Positions 15,253 through 23,037 of a stretch of 39,320 bases of DNA are shown in pieces (within the stretch, counting starts at the first letter, position 1; each line of letters opens with the position of its first letter). The notes under the pieces were generated by a model that made no database searches, was not told where the DNA came from, and worked only from the letters and a program-made list of their open reading frames with translations. The position numbers and the translations under genes were made by a program. The stretch is from Candidatus Aenigmatarchaeota archaeon. Lineage in GTDB: Archaea; Aenigmatarchaeota; Aenigmatarchaeia; QMZP01. Where the stretch lies: NCBI GenBank assembly GCA_003663415.1, contig QMZY01000001.1, positions 1-39,320 of the forward strand. Direction: 5' to 3'.

Positions 15253-15660
15253 TTACACCCTTCTGCCTCTCCTTCCTCCGGGTTTGGTTGAATCATGTGG
15301 TATTGGTGTCACATCTTCTATATTACCTATTTTTAAACCAGCTCTAATTAATGCTCTTATTGCTGGTTGTGCTCCTTGGCCCGGGATTTTTTTCTTGTGT
15401 CCACCAGGAGCGCGTATTCTCAAATGAACAGCTGTTATACCCTTTGCTATAGCATCTTGTGCAGCCTTTCTTGCAGCATTTATTGCAGGGAAAGGAGCGC
15501 CCTTATCTTTATCCCTTTTTGTGACCATACCGCCCGAAACCCTTGATATGGTTTCTGCTCCTGTTATGTCTGTTATATGGATTATGGTGTTGTTGTTGGA
15601 TGAATAAATATGAGCTATGCCCCATTTGCCTTTTTGCCCTTCTTTTTCCATTTCATTCAC
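15253..15660 (-). CDS. rps11: 30S ribosomal protein S11
   Basis: S11 forms the platform near the decoding site. KWGIAHIYSSNNNTIIHITDITGAETISRVSGG is diagnostic, and the C-terminus ends VTPIPHDSTKPGGRRGRRV. The length is 135 aa. In most archaea S11 is followed by Rpo3 (rpoD), but here L2 follows and Rpo3 lies 6.7 kb downstream on the same strand. Confidence 0.96.
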   Translation of the reverse strand: MNEMEKEGQKGKWGIAHIYSSNNNTIIHITDITGAETISRVSGGMVTKRDKDKGAPFPAINAARKAAQDAIAKGITAVHLRIRAPGGHKKKIPGQGAQPAIRALIRAGLKIGNIEDVTPIPHDSTKPGGRRGRRV

Positions 15661-16126
15661 CTTTCATCTTTGACGTTTCATACCAGCTTATTTTGTTTTC
15701 ATATTTAGCAGGAACCAAATATCCAGGAAACTTTATCCTTCTCCCATCAACAGCTATGTGCCCGTGCGTTATCAGTTGTCTTGCCTGTTTTATGGTTTTT
15801 CCAAAACCTTTTTTAAATGCAATGGTTTGAAGCCTTCTATTAAGAACATCATTTACAGAAAGAGCAAGAATATCATCCAAAGCGCTTTCTTTTCCGAGAA
15901 GGCCAAGCTTTTGCAATTTTTCTATGAGATTCTTTTCCTTTTCTTTATCCTTTTCAGCGATCAACTCTCTTGCTCTTTCCCTGAACCTTCTTAATATACT
16001 CTCTACTATCCATATTTCCTTCTTCCTCTTTAAACCATACTCATTGATAATCTTTCTTTCTTCCTTTATTCTACGCAAATCCAAAGGCGTTTTTGGTTTT
16101 TTGTACCTTCTTCTAAACCTTCTCAT
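15653..16126 (-). CDS. rps4: 30S ribosomal protein S4
   Basis: S4 is a primary 16S rRNA binding protein. The S4 RNA-binding domain is near residues 100-150 (VNDVLNRRLQTIAFKKGFGKTIKQARQLITHGHIAVDGRRIKFPGYLV). The N-terminus RRFRRRYKKPKTPLD is archaeal. The length is 157 aa. It overlaps S13 by four bases and S11 by eight. Confidence 0.95.
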   Translation of the reverse strand: MRRFRRRYKKPKTPLDLRRIKEERKIINEYGLKRKKEIWIVESILRRFRERARELIAEKDKEKEKNLIEKLQKLGLLGKESALDDILALSVNDVLNRRLQTIAFKKGFGKTIKQARQLITHGHIAVDGRRIKFPGYLVPAKYENKISWYETSKMKGE

Positions 16127-16587
16127 GCTCCACCTTGTTTCTTTCTTTTCACGCCTATTGTTTTTCCTTTTCTAAACGCGCTTCTTGTTCTCTGACCTCT
16201 AACAGGCAAACCAAGAATATGTCTTACACCCCTGTAAGATTTAAGTTTTTTCATCTCGTTTATGTCAATTTTTTGCGTTAATTCAAGAGATGAAGCAGTA
16301 AGATGCTTGTTTTTACCGTCAAAGGGGTCTGACCTGCGGTTGTATAACCATTCCGGTATCCCGTGTTTTTTTGGATTTAAAACAATGTCTTCGAGTTTTT
16401 TTATTTCCTCGTCTGAAAGCTCACCGAATATTTTTCCACCCAGACCAGAAACATTTACAACAGCGTTGCTGAACATAAAGGACATGCCTCTAACCCTCCT
16501 CAATGCATTTTCAACGCTAAGTCTGCCGTCTATGTTTGTCTCAATAAACCTTACTATTCTCTTTTGCACACCCTTTTCATCCATCAT
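16123..16587 (-). CDS. rps13: 30S ribosomal protein S13
   Basis: S13 is the head protein that contacts L5 and tRNA. GRLSVENALRRVRGMSFMFSNAVV is the first helix region, and the C-terminus has SYRGVRHILGLPVRGQRTRSAFRKGKTIGVKRKK, a canonical element. The length is 154 aa. It is the first gene of the minus-strand superoperon, with a TATA-like ATATTTAAATAT upstream (minus strand of about 16612-16624). Confidence 0.96.
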   Translation of the reverse strand: MMDEKGVQKRIVRFIETNIDGRLSVENALRRVRGMSFMFSNAVVNVSGLGGKIFGELSDEEIKKLEDIVLNPKKHGIPEWLYNRRSDPFDGKNKHLTASSLELTQKIDINEMKKLKSYRGVRHILGLPVRGQRTRSAFRKGKTIGVKRKKQGGA

Positions 16588-16664
16588 ATCACTCTGATAT
16601 ATTTTAACACAATATTTAAATATTGATTAAATTAAAGTTTATAGCCAATAACATTTAAATGTAA
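16588..16664. promoter_or_regulatory. Divergent promoter between the S13 and L4 operons
   Basis: This very A/T-rich intergenic stretch carries ATATTTAAATAT (about 16612-16624) placed for the S13 operon on the minus strand. GTTTATAGCC (16638) and ATTTAAAT (about 16651-16658) are placed for L4. It is the single regulatory node from which both halves of the split ribosomal cluster would be transcribed. Confidence 0.55.
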
Positions 16665-16688
16665 ATGTTTAATAAAGTTTTCATTAGT

Positions 16689-17498
16689 ATGAAATTGAAC
16701 ATATACAGCATTAAAGGCGAAGCAAAGGGAAGTGTTAGTGTTAAAACCAACTATCCTGTAAGAACAGATTTGGTTCAAAGAGCAGTTGCATCAGAACTTT
16801 CATTAAAGAGGCAGCCTTACGGAACAGACCCTTTGGCTGGAAAAAGAACGTCTGCGCATTATCACGGAAGAAGGGGCATAAGACACAGCATGATGAACAG
16901 GGAAATGGCAAGAATGAAAAGGATTCATGGTTCTGGTTTTCTTCATATGACTGCAAGGTTCGTCCCGCAGGCAATAAAAGGCAGGAAGGCACATCCGCCG
17001 AAAGTAGAAAAGGACTGGGAAAAGGGAATGAACAAGAAAGAATGGAGAAAGGCGCTGGCTTCTGCGTTTTGTGCCTGTTTGCAGAAAGAGCTGGTGGAGA
17101 AAAGAGGTCATAAAATAAAGGGTCTTAAGCAGGTGCCTGTAATAATTGAAAACAAGTTTGCATCCGTTAAAAAAGCAAAAGAGGTTCTGGCTTTACTGGA
17201 AAAGCTTGGTTTAAAACAAGAGATAGAAAGAGCAAAGGAAAAGAAAGTAAGGGCTGGCAAGGGGACGGCAAGAGGAAGAAGATACAAAAGAAAGAAAAGC
17301 CTTTTAATTGTTGTTAAAGAAGACAAGGGAATATCAAAGGCAGCTGAAAACATACCCGGTGTTGATGTTGTTGAAGTTGGAAATCTGTCCGTAAGCGATT
17401 TGGTTCCGGGAACAAAACCAGGAAGGCTTAGTCTGTGGACAGAAGCCGCGTTCGAACACATGAAAAAATTCTTAAAAGAAAACGGTGTTGAAGTATGA
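16689..17498 (+). CDS. rpl4: 50S ribosomal protein L4
   Basis: L4 stretches into the exit tunnel and is known in several systems to regulate its own operon. PVRTDLVQRAVASELSLKRQPYGTDPLAGKRTSAHYHGRR is the archaeal signature. The C-terminus VEVGNLSVSDLVPGTKPGRLSLWTEAAF is also typical. The frame is open from an ATG at 16665, but the L4 N-terminus begins MKLNIYSIKGE and the TATA spacing favours ATG 16689, giving 269 aa. It overlaps L23 as ATGA. Confidence 0.94.
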   Translation: MKLNIYSIKGEAKGSVSVKTNYPVRTDLVQRAVASELSLKRQPYGTDPLAGKRTSAHYHGRRGIRHSMMNREMARMKRIHGSGFLHMTARFVPQAIKGRKAHPPKVEKDWEKGMNKKEWRKALASAFCACLQKELVEKRGHKIKGLKQVPVIIENKFASVKKAKEVLALLEKLGLKQEIERAKEKKVRAGKGTARGRRYKRKKSLLIVVKEDKGISKAAENIPGVDVVEVGNLSVSDLVPGTKPGRLSLWTEAAFEHMKKFLKENGVEV

Positions 17499-17764
17499 AA
17501 AAGAAAGACGTCTGGAATATAATCATGTATCCTCATCTCACAGAAAAATCTGTAAATCTTGTAGAAACGCAAAACAAATTAGTCTTTATAGTCAACAGAA
17601 AAGCAAACAAAAAAGAGATAAAAGAGGCCGTGGAAAAAGAATTTAATGTGAAGGTTGTGAACGTTAATCTTGAGATAACAAGAAAAGGCGAAAAAAAAGC
17701 ATATGTTAAGCTCTCTAAAGAAACGCCAGCCATTGATATTGCTTCAAGGCTGGGAATGGTGTAA
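17495..17764 (+). CDS. rpl23: 50S ribosomal protein L23
   Basis: L23 is at the exit tunnel and is the docking site for the signal recognition particle. YPHLTEKSVNLVETQNKLVFIVNRKANKKEIKEAVEKEFNVKVVNVN is the conserved core. The length is 89 aa. It sits between L4 and L3, with L3 downstream instead of upstream of L4. Confidence 0.95.
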   Translation: MKKKDVWNIIMYPHLTEKSVNLVETQNKLVFIVNRKANKKEIKEAVEKEFNVKVVNVNLEITRKGEKKAYVKLSKETPAIDIASRLGMV

Positions 17765-17766
17765 AT

Positions 17767-18750
17767 ATGGCAAAAGGTCATAAACAGGTTTCGGGTTCAA
17801 GGGGTTACTGGCCAAGAAAAAGAGCGAAAAGCATATATTCAAGATTTAAGTCTCATGTTTCGTCAGAAGAAGCTCTTCCCGTGGTTTTTGCGGGATACAA
17901 AGCAGGCATGACACAGGCGGTTGTAATCGAAAACAAAAAAGGCTCAGCAACACATGGACGAGAGGTTGTAAAGCCTGTTACGGTTATAGAATGCCCTGCT
18001 TTGGTTGTATGTGGTATAAGGCTCTATGAGCAAACAACCTCAGGGCTAAGATGCGCAAAACAGATATGGTCTCAAAAAATTTCAAAGGACCTAAAAAGAA
18101 AAACCAGAATTCCAAAAAAAACAGAAGCAAAGGCAGACAGCGTGGAAAAGGAGATAGAAAAATACTCTGATGTCAGGTTGCTTGTTCACACAAAACCAAG
18201 AGAGTCTGGTTTGGGAAAGAAAAAACCAGAGCTTTTTGAGATAGAAATAGGCAGTGAAGACGTAAGGGAGAAGTGGAATTATGCGAAAATGAAACTGGGA
18301 ACTGAAATAAAAATTACAGATTTTATTAAAGAAGGAGAATATGTTGATGTAAGGGCTGTCACAAAAGGAAAAGGTTTCCAAGGCCCTGTTAAAAGGTTTG
18401 GAATAAAAATAAGGCCAAGAAAACACGAGAAAAAGAGAAGACACACAGGCGTTTTGGGTGCAAGAAATGTTGCAAGGGTTTTGCCAGGAAAGATTCCGAT
18501 GGCAGGGCAAATGGGTTTTCACACCAGAACAGAATATAACAAGCAGGTCCTTAAAATAGGCTCTGAAGGAATAAAGCCATCAGGCGGTTGGTTGGGTTAC
18601 GGTCTTGTTAAAGGAGATTATATTGTTTTGCAGGGTTCTGTTCCTGGACCAAGAAAAAGGCTGATAATGCTGAGAAAAGGAATAAGAGCAAAGCCCCCGG
18701 AACCTGTCACAGTGAAGAAAATAATTCTTGATTCCCAGCAGGGTGTTTAA
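17767..18750 (+). CDS. rpl3: 50S ribosomal protein L3
   Basis: L3 nucleates large-subunit assembly near the peptidyl-transferase centre. The archaeal N-terminus (RGYWPRKRAKSIYSRFKS) and the conserved KGKGFQGPVKRFGIKI and ARVLPGKIPMAGQMGFHTRTEYNKQVLKI regions are clear. The length is 327 aa. In other archaea L3 is the first gene of the L3-L4-L23-L2 string. Here it is last, after L23, and is followed by a hairpin and T-run. Confidence 0.96.
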   Translation: MAKGHKQVSGSRGYWPRKRAKSIYSRFKSHVSSEEALPVVFAGYKAGMTQAVVIENKKGSATHGREVVKPVTVIECPALVVCGIRLYEQTTSGLRCAKQIWSQKISKDLKRKTRIPKKTEAKADSVEKEIEKYSDVRLLVHTKPRESGLGKKKPELFEIEIGSEDVREKWNYAKMKLGTEIKITDFIKEGEYVDVRAVTKGKGFQGPVKRFGIKIRPRKHEKKRRHTGVLGARNVARVLPGKIPMAGQMGFHTRTEYNKQVLKIGSEGIKPSGGWLGYGLVKGDYIVLQGSVPGPRKRLIMLRKGIRAKPPEPVTVKKIILDSQQGV

Positions 18751-18752
18751 AT

Positions 18753-18778
18753 ATTCGCAAAACGAATAAAGAATTTTT
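18753..18778 (+). terminator. Hairpin and T-run after rpl3
   Basis: ATTCG (18753-18757) and CGAAT (18763-18767) form a short stem with a CAAAA loop, followed by a five-T run at 18774-18778. It lies just after the L3 stop, where the L4-L23-L3 transcript would end and the convergent DUF3467 gene ends. Confidence 0.4.
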
Positions 18779-18800
18779 AAGCTCTATAAACTTTCTGAAG

Positions 18801-19133
18801 TCAGCCCACATAGCTTGGTGAAACCACTGCTTCAATTTTTTTGCTTTTTTTATGTTTCGGAACCTTTATTTTTCCAAATGTTTTTTCATATTTCTCCAAG
18901 TTTGCCTTTAAAATTTCCAAGAAACTTTTTGCAAGCACAGGCGACATAATAACCACGTTATGTTTTACCACGAATGTTTGCTGTCCGTTCTGTCCTGTTG
19001 AAGGATTAAATCTTGGCGTTGTTTGCCTGAAGTCAATGGCTATCTGGTTTGGTATGTGTGTTATGGTTATGAAATCAGTCCAGAAAGCGTCTCTTGAATT
19101 ATCAACCTCTATTTTAGAACCCCTGTGGCTCAT
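18801..19133 (-). CDS. DUF3467 family protein
   Basis: This is a small conserved protein of unknown function. The match rests on the fold-wide pattern: DAFWTDFITITHIPNQIAIDF, then VVIMSPVLAKSFLEILKANLEKYEKTFGKIKVP, as in DUF3467 members of bacteria and archaea. An AGGAGGTG ribosome-binding site sits seven bases before ATG 19133 (110 aa); a TTG at 19139 would add two residues. It follows a 68-residue gene on the same strand by 27 bases and may form an operon with it. Confidence 0.75.
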   Translation of the reverse strand: MSHRGSKIEVDNSRDAFWTDFITITHIPNQIAIDFRQTTPRFNPSTGQNGQQTFVVKHNVVIMSPVLAKSFLEILKANLEKYEKTFGKIKVPKHKKSKKIEAVVSPSYVG

Positions 19134-19160
19134 ATACAAACACCTCCTAATTATTACTTA

Positions 19161-19367
19161 TTATTCCATATTCAAATACGTATTTATAATTTCTCTTGCT
19201 AACTCTTCCCTTTCTCTGCCAGAAAGCTTGCCTCTTTTCAAACCATTCTTTATCTTTCTCAACAAGGATTTGTATATATTGGGATTATTTAACAAAACAC
19301 CCAGAGCATTAGAACTGCTCAAATCATCAACAGGATAGTTTCCAGACAGGTTTTTGTATTCTTTCAT
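19161..19367 (-). CDS. Hypothetical small protein (68 aa)
   Basis: This is a small, charged, probably helical protein. The N-terminal half is polar (KNLSGNYPVDDLSSSNALGVL), and the second half is basic then mixed-charge (SLLRKIKNGLKRGKLSGREREELAREII). No motif is recognised. It lies 27 bases upstream of the DUF3467 gene in the same direction. Confidence 0.6.
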   Translation of the reverse strand: MKEYKNLSGNYPVDDLSSSNALGVLLNNPNIYKSLLRKIKNGLKRGKLSGREREELAREIINTYLNME

Positions 19368-19430
19368 TTTATTGCCGCAAAACCGGGAAACAGTGAAAAC
19401 TAATTAAAACAATACTATTTAAATTTTATT

Positions 19431-20516
19431 ATGGAAAGAACAGGTTTTTCAGACCTGCCTCTGCATTACGGCAAAGCACCGAGCTGGTTGTTTCAAAGAA
19501 TGGTAAAACTCAGCAAAAACATAACGCAAGCAATTGTTTTTGAGTACGGAGAAAAGGAATTTTTAAAAAGATTGTCAAACCCTTTCTGGTTTCAGGCATT
19601 TGGTTGCGTTCTTGGTTTTGATTGGCACTCCTCTGGTTTAACAACAACAGTTACTGGCGCTCTGAAAGAGGCTTTAAGTCCTGAAACAGGCATTTGCGTG
19701 GCAGGCGGAAAAGGAAAGGCATCAAGAACAACGCTCTTTCAGATAGAAAAAGCAGCAGAAACCGTTTCTCTTTCTGAAAACAAACTAAAGAAACTAAAAC
19801 ATGCCAGCAGGATGTCTGCAAAAATAGACAACACCTGCGTGCAGGACGGTTATAAGCTTTACCACCATGTTATTTTTTTCACAGAAAAAGGGGAATGGTG
19901 TGTTGTTCAGCAGGGATTAAACCCGGAAGAAAGATACGCGAGAAGATACCACTGGTTCTCAGAAAACATGAACTCTTGGGTAAACGAGCCCCACACAGGA
20001 ATAGTATGCGATAAAAAAGGGAAAAGGGTTTTAGACCTAACAGCCAAAGAAAGCAAAGACACAAGAAAAACCTCTGTGGATTTGGTGAAGGAAAAACCAG
20101 AAAAGCTTTTGACTTTGCTTTCTTTTCAGACCACGCTTGATTTTCCTTTTTTAAAACTGCCAAAAACACACGAAATCAGGGAAATGAGAAAAATAAACAT
20201 TGAAACCCTTAGAAAAGCTTACGAGTTTCAGCCAGAAAACTATGAAGAGCTTGTTTCCTTAAAGGGCATTGGACCAAAAACAATAAGGGCATTGGCTTTG
20301 ATATCAGAGCTTGTTTACGGTGATGCACCAAGCTGGAAGGACCCGGCAAAATTTTCTTTCTCTCATGGAGGCAAAGACAGGATTCCATACCCTGTTGATA
20401 AAGAAACATATGACAAGTCCATAGAAATCCTTGAAACAGGAATACAGGAAGCAAAAATCAGGAGCAGAGAAAGACTACAGGCGTTAAAAAGGCTTAAAGA
20501 CTTTCTTAAATTTTAA
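19431..20516 (+). CDS. DUF763 family protein with helix-hairpin-helix
   Basis: This belongs to the DUF763 family, recognised by the N-terminal TGFSDLPLHYGKAPSWLFQRMVKLSK pattern and the following FGCVLGFDWHSSG. Its biochemical role is unknown. About residues 265-290 hold EELVSLKGIGPKTIRALALI, which reads as a helix-hairpin-helix DNA-binding motif. The 361-residue length suits the family. Its last four bases overlap the convergent small membrane gene. Archaeal TATA-like sequence lies in the 60 bases upstream. Confidence 0.8.
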   Translation: MERTGFSDLPLHYGKAPSWLFQRMVKLSKNITQAIVFEYGEKEFLKRLSNPFWFQAFGCVLGFDWHSSGLTTTVTGALKEALSPETGICVAGGKGKASRTTLFQIEKAAETVSLSENKLKKLKHASRMSAKIDNTCVQDGYKLYHHVIFFTEKGEWCVVQQGLNPEERYARRYHWFSENMNSWVNEPHTGIVCDKKGKRVLDLTAKESKDTRKTSVDLVKEKPEKLLTLLSFQTTLDFPFLKLPKTHEIREMRKINIETLRKAYEFQPENYEELVSLKGIGPKTIRALALISELVYGDAPSWKDPAKFSFSHGGKDRIPYPVDKETYDKSIEILETGIQEAKIRSRERLQALKRLKDFLKF

Positions 20517-20758
20517 TAACCTTCCCATACTATTGTATCCAGAAAAAACACACTAAGAACCACCCATATAAACAACAACACAAACAAACCAATGCTGATT
20601 TCTAAACCCCATTTCTGCGCAAGAGAATAATAAATAAGAATTAGCAGAGAAACAATAACAACAATCACAATTGTTATAATAACTGCTTTCTCTCTTCTCC
20701 CATGATATTTTTCCCATAAATCTTTAATTCTTTCCTCTTTTGTCCATTTTTTTGCCAT
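20513..20758 (-). CDS. Small membrane protein (81 aa)
   Basis: A basic N-terminal segment (about residues 1-24, KKWTKEERIKDLWEKYHGRREK) is followed by two hydrophobic helices (about 25-46 and 52-75). The positive-inside rule would put the N-terminus in the cytoplasm. No family is recognised. It overlaps the 3' end of the DUF763 gene by four bases. Confidence 0.6.
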   Translation of the reverse strand: MAKKWTKEERIKDLWEKYHGRREKAVIITIVIVVIVSLLILIYYSLAQKWGLEISIGLFVLLFIWVVLSVFFLDTIVWEGY

Positions 20759-21059
20759 AATAGATTTTTGATTGAAAAATTAATAAACTATCTTTTTTGG
20801 AAACCCTTGCCTTAAGCGCTCTGATTCGCTTCTTTCTGCGAGGGCCTTCCGCGCGGCGTTTTATGCAGCCTTTTGGGCGGGAGCTGTTTGCATGTGGTCT
20901 AATGTTTCTTGCTTTCCAGAACTATAGTTCCTGACACAATAAACTGCAAAGCGTCAGAAACAATCAGCAGGCAACACTTCTAATTAATACGCCGTTTGCT
21001 ATAAATTCGCAGAACGTCGTAAAATTATATTTAAATACAAAAAGAAATATAATATTATT
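20759..21059. other. Gene-free region with a GC-rich core, possible ncRNA
   Basis: I see no credible coding sequence in these 301 bases. About 20808-20900 is much richer in G+C than anything nearby and has local pairing (AAGCG/CGCTT, CCGCGCGG, CAGC/GCTG). A TTAATAAA box (about 20779-20788) could start a plus-strand RNA at the core. On the minus strand TTTATAGC (about 20999-21009) could start one that ends in a T-rich run near 20775-20790. AACTATAGTT and a TGAC...GTCA repeat follow at 20928-20957. No tRNA, SRP or RNase P signature was found. Confidence 0.4.
21027..21038 (+). promoter_or_regulatory. TATA box of the pilus locus
   Basis: ATATTTAAATAC lies about 27 bases before the first start codon of the locus (21060), which predicts a leaderless mRNA for the first gene. 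Later genes in the locus with AGGAGGT or AAAGGAG would rely on Shine-Dalgarno initiation. Confidence 0.6.
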
Positions 21060-21512
21060 ATGGAAGATGAATATGAAATAATTCCCACTTCACCGCTTAG
21101 AAGGCTTGAAAAAAGAATAGCAGAATTGGAATCTTCTTCTTCGTCTTCTGAGATGCAAAAACTAACAGAGGAAATAATAGAACTTATAAAATCAAACCAG
21201 AGAATAATAGATGACATAGTTAAGTCAGACGCAGAACTTAGGAATGAGATTTCAAAGATTCCCGGAAAAATTGATGAATTGATAGGAAACATGAATGAAT
21301 TTATGGAGTTGTTGAAAACATCAGCAACAGAAGAAACAGTTACAGACATATCCAAAGACGTTATGCAACCGCTTGTTAACAAAATGGACGAGCTTATTCA
21401 ACAAAACAAAAAAAGCATAGAAGTAAATCAGGCAGCTTTAACAACTTTGGGCATTCTTGATAAAAGATTGAAAAGACTATATTTACAGTTTGCAAATATA
21501 TATAGGAGGTAA
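21060..21512 (+). CDS. Coiled-coil protein of the pilus locus
   Basis: This 150-residue protein has no membrane segment. Residues about 12-55 and 65-130 are predicted helical heptad stretches (RRLEKRIAELESSSSSSEMQKLTEEI and later KMDELIQQNKKSIEV). By position it heads the pilus locus. Archaellum loci carry comparable coiled-coil cytoplasmic proteins (FlaC/D/E type), but I see no conserved motif beyond the coiled coil, so a regulatory or platform role is inference. Confidence 0.55.
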   Translation: MEDEYEIIPTSPLRRLEKRIAELESSSSSSEMQKLTEEIIELIKSNQRIIDDIVKSDAELRNEISKIPGKIDELIGNMNEFMELLKTSATEETVTDISKDVMQPLVNKMDELIQQNKKSIEVNQAALTTLGILDKRLKRLYLQFANIYRR

Positions 21513-21514
21513 AA

Positions 21515-21928
21515 ATGAGAAAGGGAATAACCCCGATAATTGCAATAATAATCTTGCTGTTGATAACAGTATCTCTGGCAGGACTAGCATGGACATATCT
21601 TTCAGGAATCTTGACAGGAAGAACAGAAGGAAGCTTTATAATACCAACGAACGGGATACTCTGCGATGAAGATGCAAGTGGTACGCATATAAGAGTTCTG
21701 ATTCAGAACACAGGAGTTTCTAAAAACCTAAGAGCCAGTGACTTTATCATTGCAGAGGTTGACGGAGCAGATGTAAGCGGCGACCTTAACGGCACAATTA
21801 GTATTAAACCAAAAGAGTCAAAGTTTATACTTGACACGCATTGCGGAGGTTCGTGTGGTTCAGGTGTTAAAAAAGTCAGATTAGGAACAACAGCAACAAT
21901 AGTTGAAAACTACGTGACCTGTCCTTAA
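21515..21928 (+). CDS. Type IV pilin-like protein with class III signal peptide
   Basis: The N-terminus MRKGITPIIAIIILLLITVSLAGLAW is an archaeal class III prepilin signal: a short charged lead (cut expected after KG), then a hydrophobic helix of about 20 residues that builds the filament core. The rest is a beta-rich extracellular head with four Cys (C50 area and HCGGSCGSG near residues 111-118). A strong AGGAGGT lies just before the start. It is the best candidate for the main pilin of the locus. No prepilin peptidase gene is in the window. Confidence 0.82.
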   Translation: MRKGITPIIAIIILLLITVSLAGLAWTYLSGILTGRTEGSFIIPTNGILCDEDASGTHIRVLIQNTGVSKNLRASDFIIAEVDGADVSGDLNGTISIKPKESKFILDTHCGGSCGSGVKKVRLGTTATIVENYVTCP

Positions 21929-21940
21929 TGAAGAAAAATT

Positions 21941-22561
21941 ATGAAGTTAAAACTCCAAACACAGATAATATCTGTAGTTTTGATAGCGGGCATAGCAGTA
22001 AGTCTTGTTGGCAGCGCTTATCTCTGGGGCAAACCTTTGATAGAGAAAAGAGCAACTATTTCAGAGTATCTTAAAGCAGAGAACTTCATTCTGGAACTGG
22101 ATAAAAAAATCACAGAAATTTCAAACACAGGTTCAGGAGAAGCTTCAATAGATATACCAACAGGTTCTTTGAAGCTGATAAATTATCAAGCAAACGACCC
22201 AAAAAACAACACCCTTATCCTTCAGTTTCTTGTTGACCAACCAATGCTGCTTGGCGAAGCGGTTCCCATAAAAACATCAAGCCTTGGAGAAATCGGTATT
22301 TATGGGGAATCAGAGCCAAGGATTATCTTCCTCAACTCAACAGGGCGAGGAGAAAAATATTTGCTGTCTTTGGAACTGCATTACAGGGAATTAGATACAC
22401 AAACAACGCCTTCAAAAGGATACAAGATTGTTCTTGACGGTTATAATTCGATGGGGAAAGAAAAAGTAATGATTTCTTTTGATAAAAATGAAGTTGTTCC
22501 GGGAGGAGCAGCAAACGGAGGAGACCTTGTATTAACCCATATAAGAATAAATTTGTATTAA
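21941..22561 (+). CDS. Membrane-anchored pilus-associated protein
   Basis: A 206-residue protein with one N-terminal hydrophobic helix (QIISVVLIAGIAVSLVGSAYLW, about residues 8-30) and a large external domain with NNT and NST sequons. The gene sits between two pilin-like genes. It could be a minor pilin or an archaellum FlaF/G-like stator component. Unlike the preceding gene it lacks the charged cleavage site just before a Gly, so cleavage by a prepilin peptidase is uncertain. Confidence 0.6.
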   Translation: MKLKLQTQIISVVLIAGIAVSLVGSAYLWGKPLIEKRATISEYLKAENFILELDKKITEISNTGSGEASIDIPTGSLKLINYQANDPKNNTLILQFLVDQPMLLGEAVPIKTSSLGEIGIYGESEPRIIFLNSTGRGEKYLLSLELHYRELDTQTTPSKGYKIVLDGYNSMGKEKVMISFDKNEVVPGGAANGGDLVLTHIRINLY

Positions 22562-22568
22562 TTTTAAT

Positions 22569-22985
22569 ATGCCAAAAAAATCCCAAACAATGATTTTTGA
22601 ATATGTTCTTCTTTTCACTATCAGTATTGCAATATTTATAACATCCTTTGCTGTTTTTAACAGTTATCAATCTTATTTTTCTTCTGTTGTATTTAATGAC
22701 CAGTTAAACGGCATAAAAGATTACATTTCCTCAAACCTTCTGAAAATTTCTTTGATTCCCGAAAATACAACAATGATACTACAGATACCAAAAAGAGCCG
22801 GCAATGAATTTTATGCTCTTAACCTTACAAACACCGGACTAAACATAACAGCAGAACCGAGTAACAGGTTTGTTTTCTCAGAACTTTTTTACCTTAATGC
22901 CAGTTTTAATTTTTCCGGTTTTATTGAACCGGGAAGAGAAAGCATTATAATTTCTAAGAAAGGAAACAACATCTTTGTTTCATAA
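22569..22985 (+). CDS. Pilin-like protein
   Basis: The N-terminus MPKKSQTMIFEYVLLFTISIAIFITSFAVF has the lead, the hydrophobic helix and a Glu five positions after the likely cleavage site, as in type IV pilins. The extracellular part contains several N-x-S/T sequons (ENTT, LNLTNT, NASFNFS). At 138 aa it is the third pilin-like gene in a row and ends 52 bases before the ATPase. A minor or second pilin role is inferred. Confidence 0.68.
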   Translation: MPKKSQTMIFEYVLLFTISIAIFITSFAVFNSYQSYFSSVVFNDQLNGIKDYISSNLLKISLIPENTTMILQIPKRAGNEFYALNLTNTGLNITAEPSNRFVFSELFYLNASFNFSGFIEPGRESIIISKKGNNIFVS

Positions 22986-23037
22986 TTGTATATATAAGAA
23001 AAACAAACAATAATTTATTAAAGATAAAGGAGCAAAT

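Noticed and set aside
20808..20900. SRP RNA, RNase P RNA or another tRNA in the GC-rich block
   Set aside because: None of the conserved motifs (GGAAG/AGCAG of SRP helix 8, the RNase P conserved regions, or a T-arm GTTCRA) could be found in either strand.
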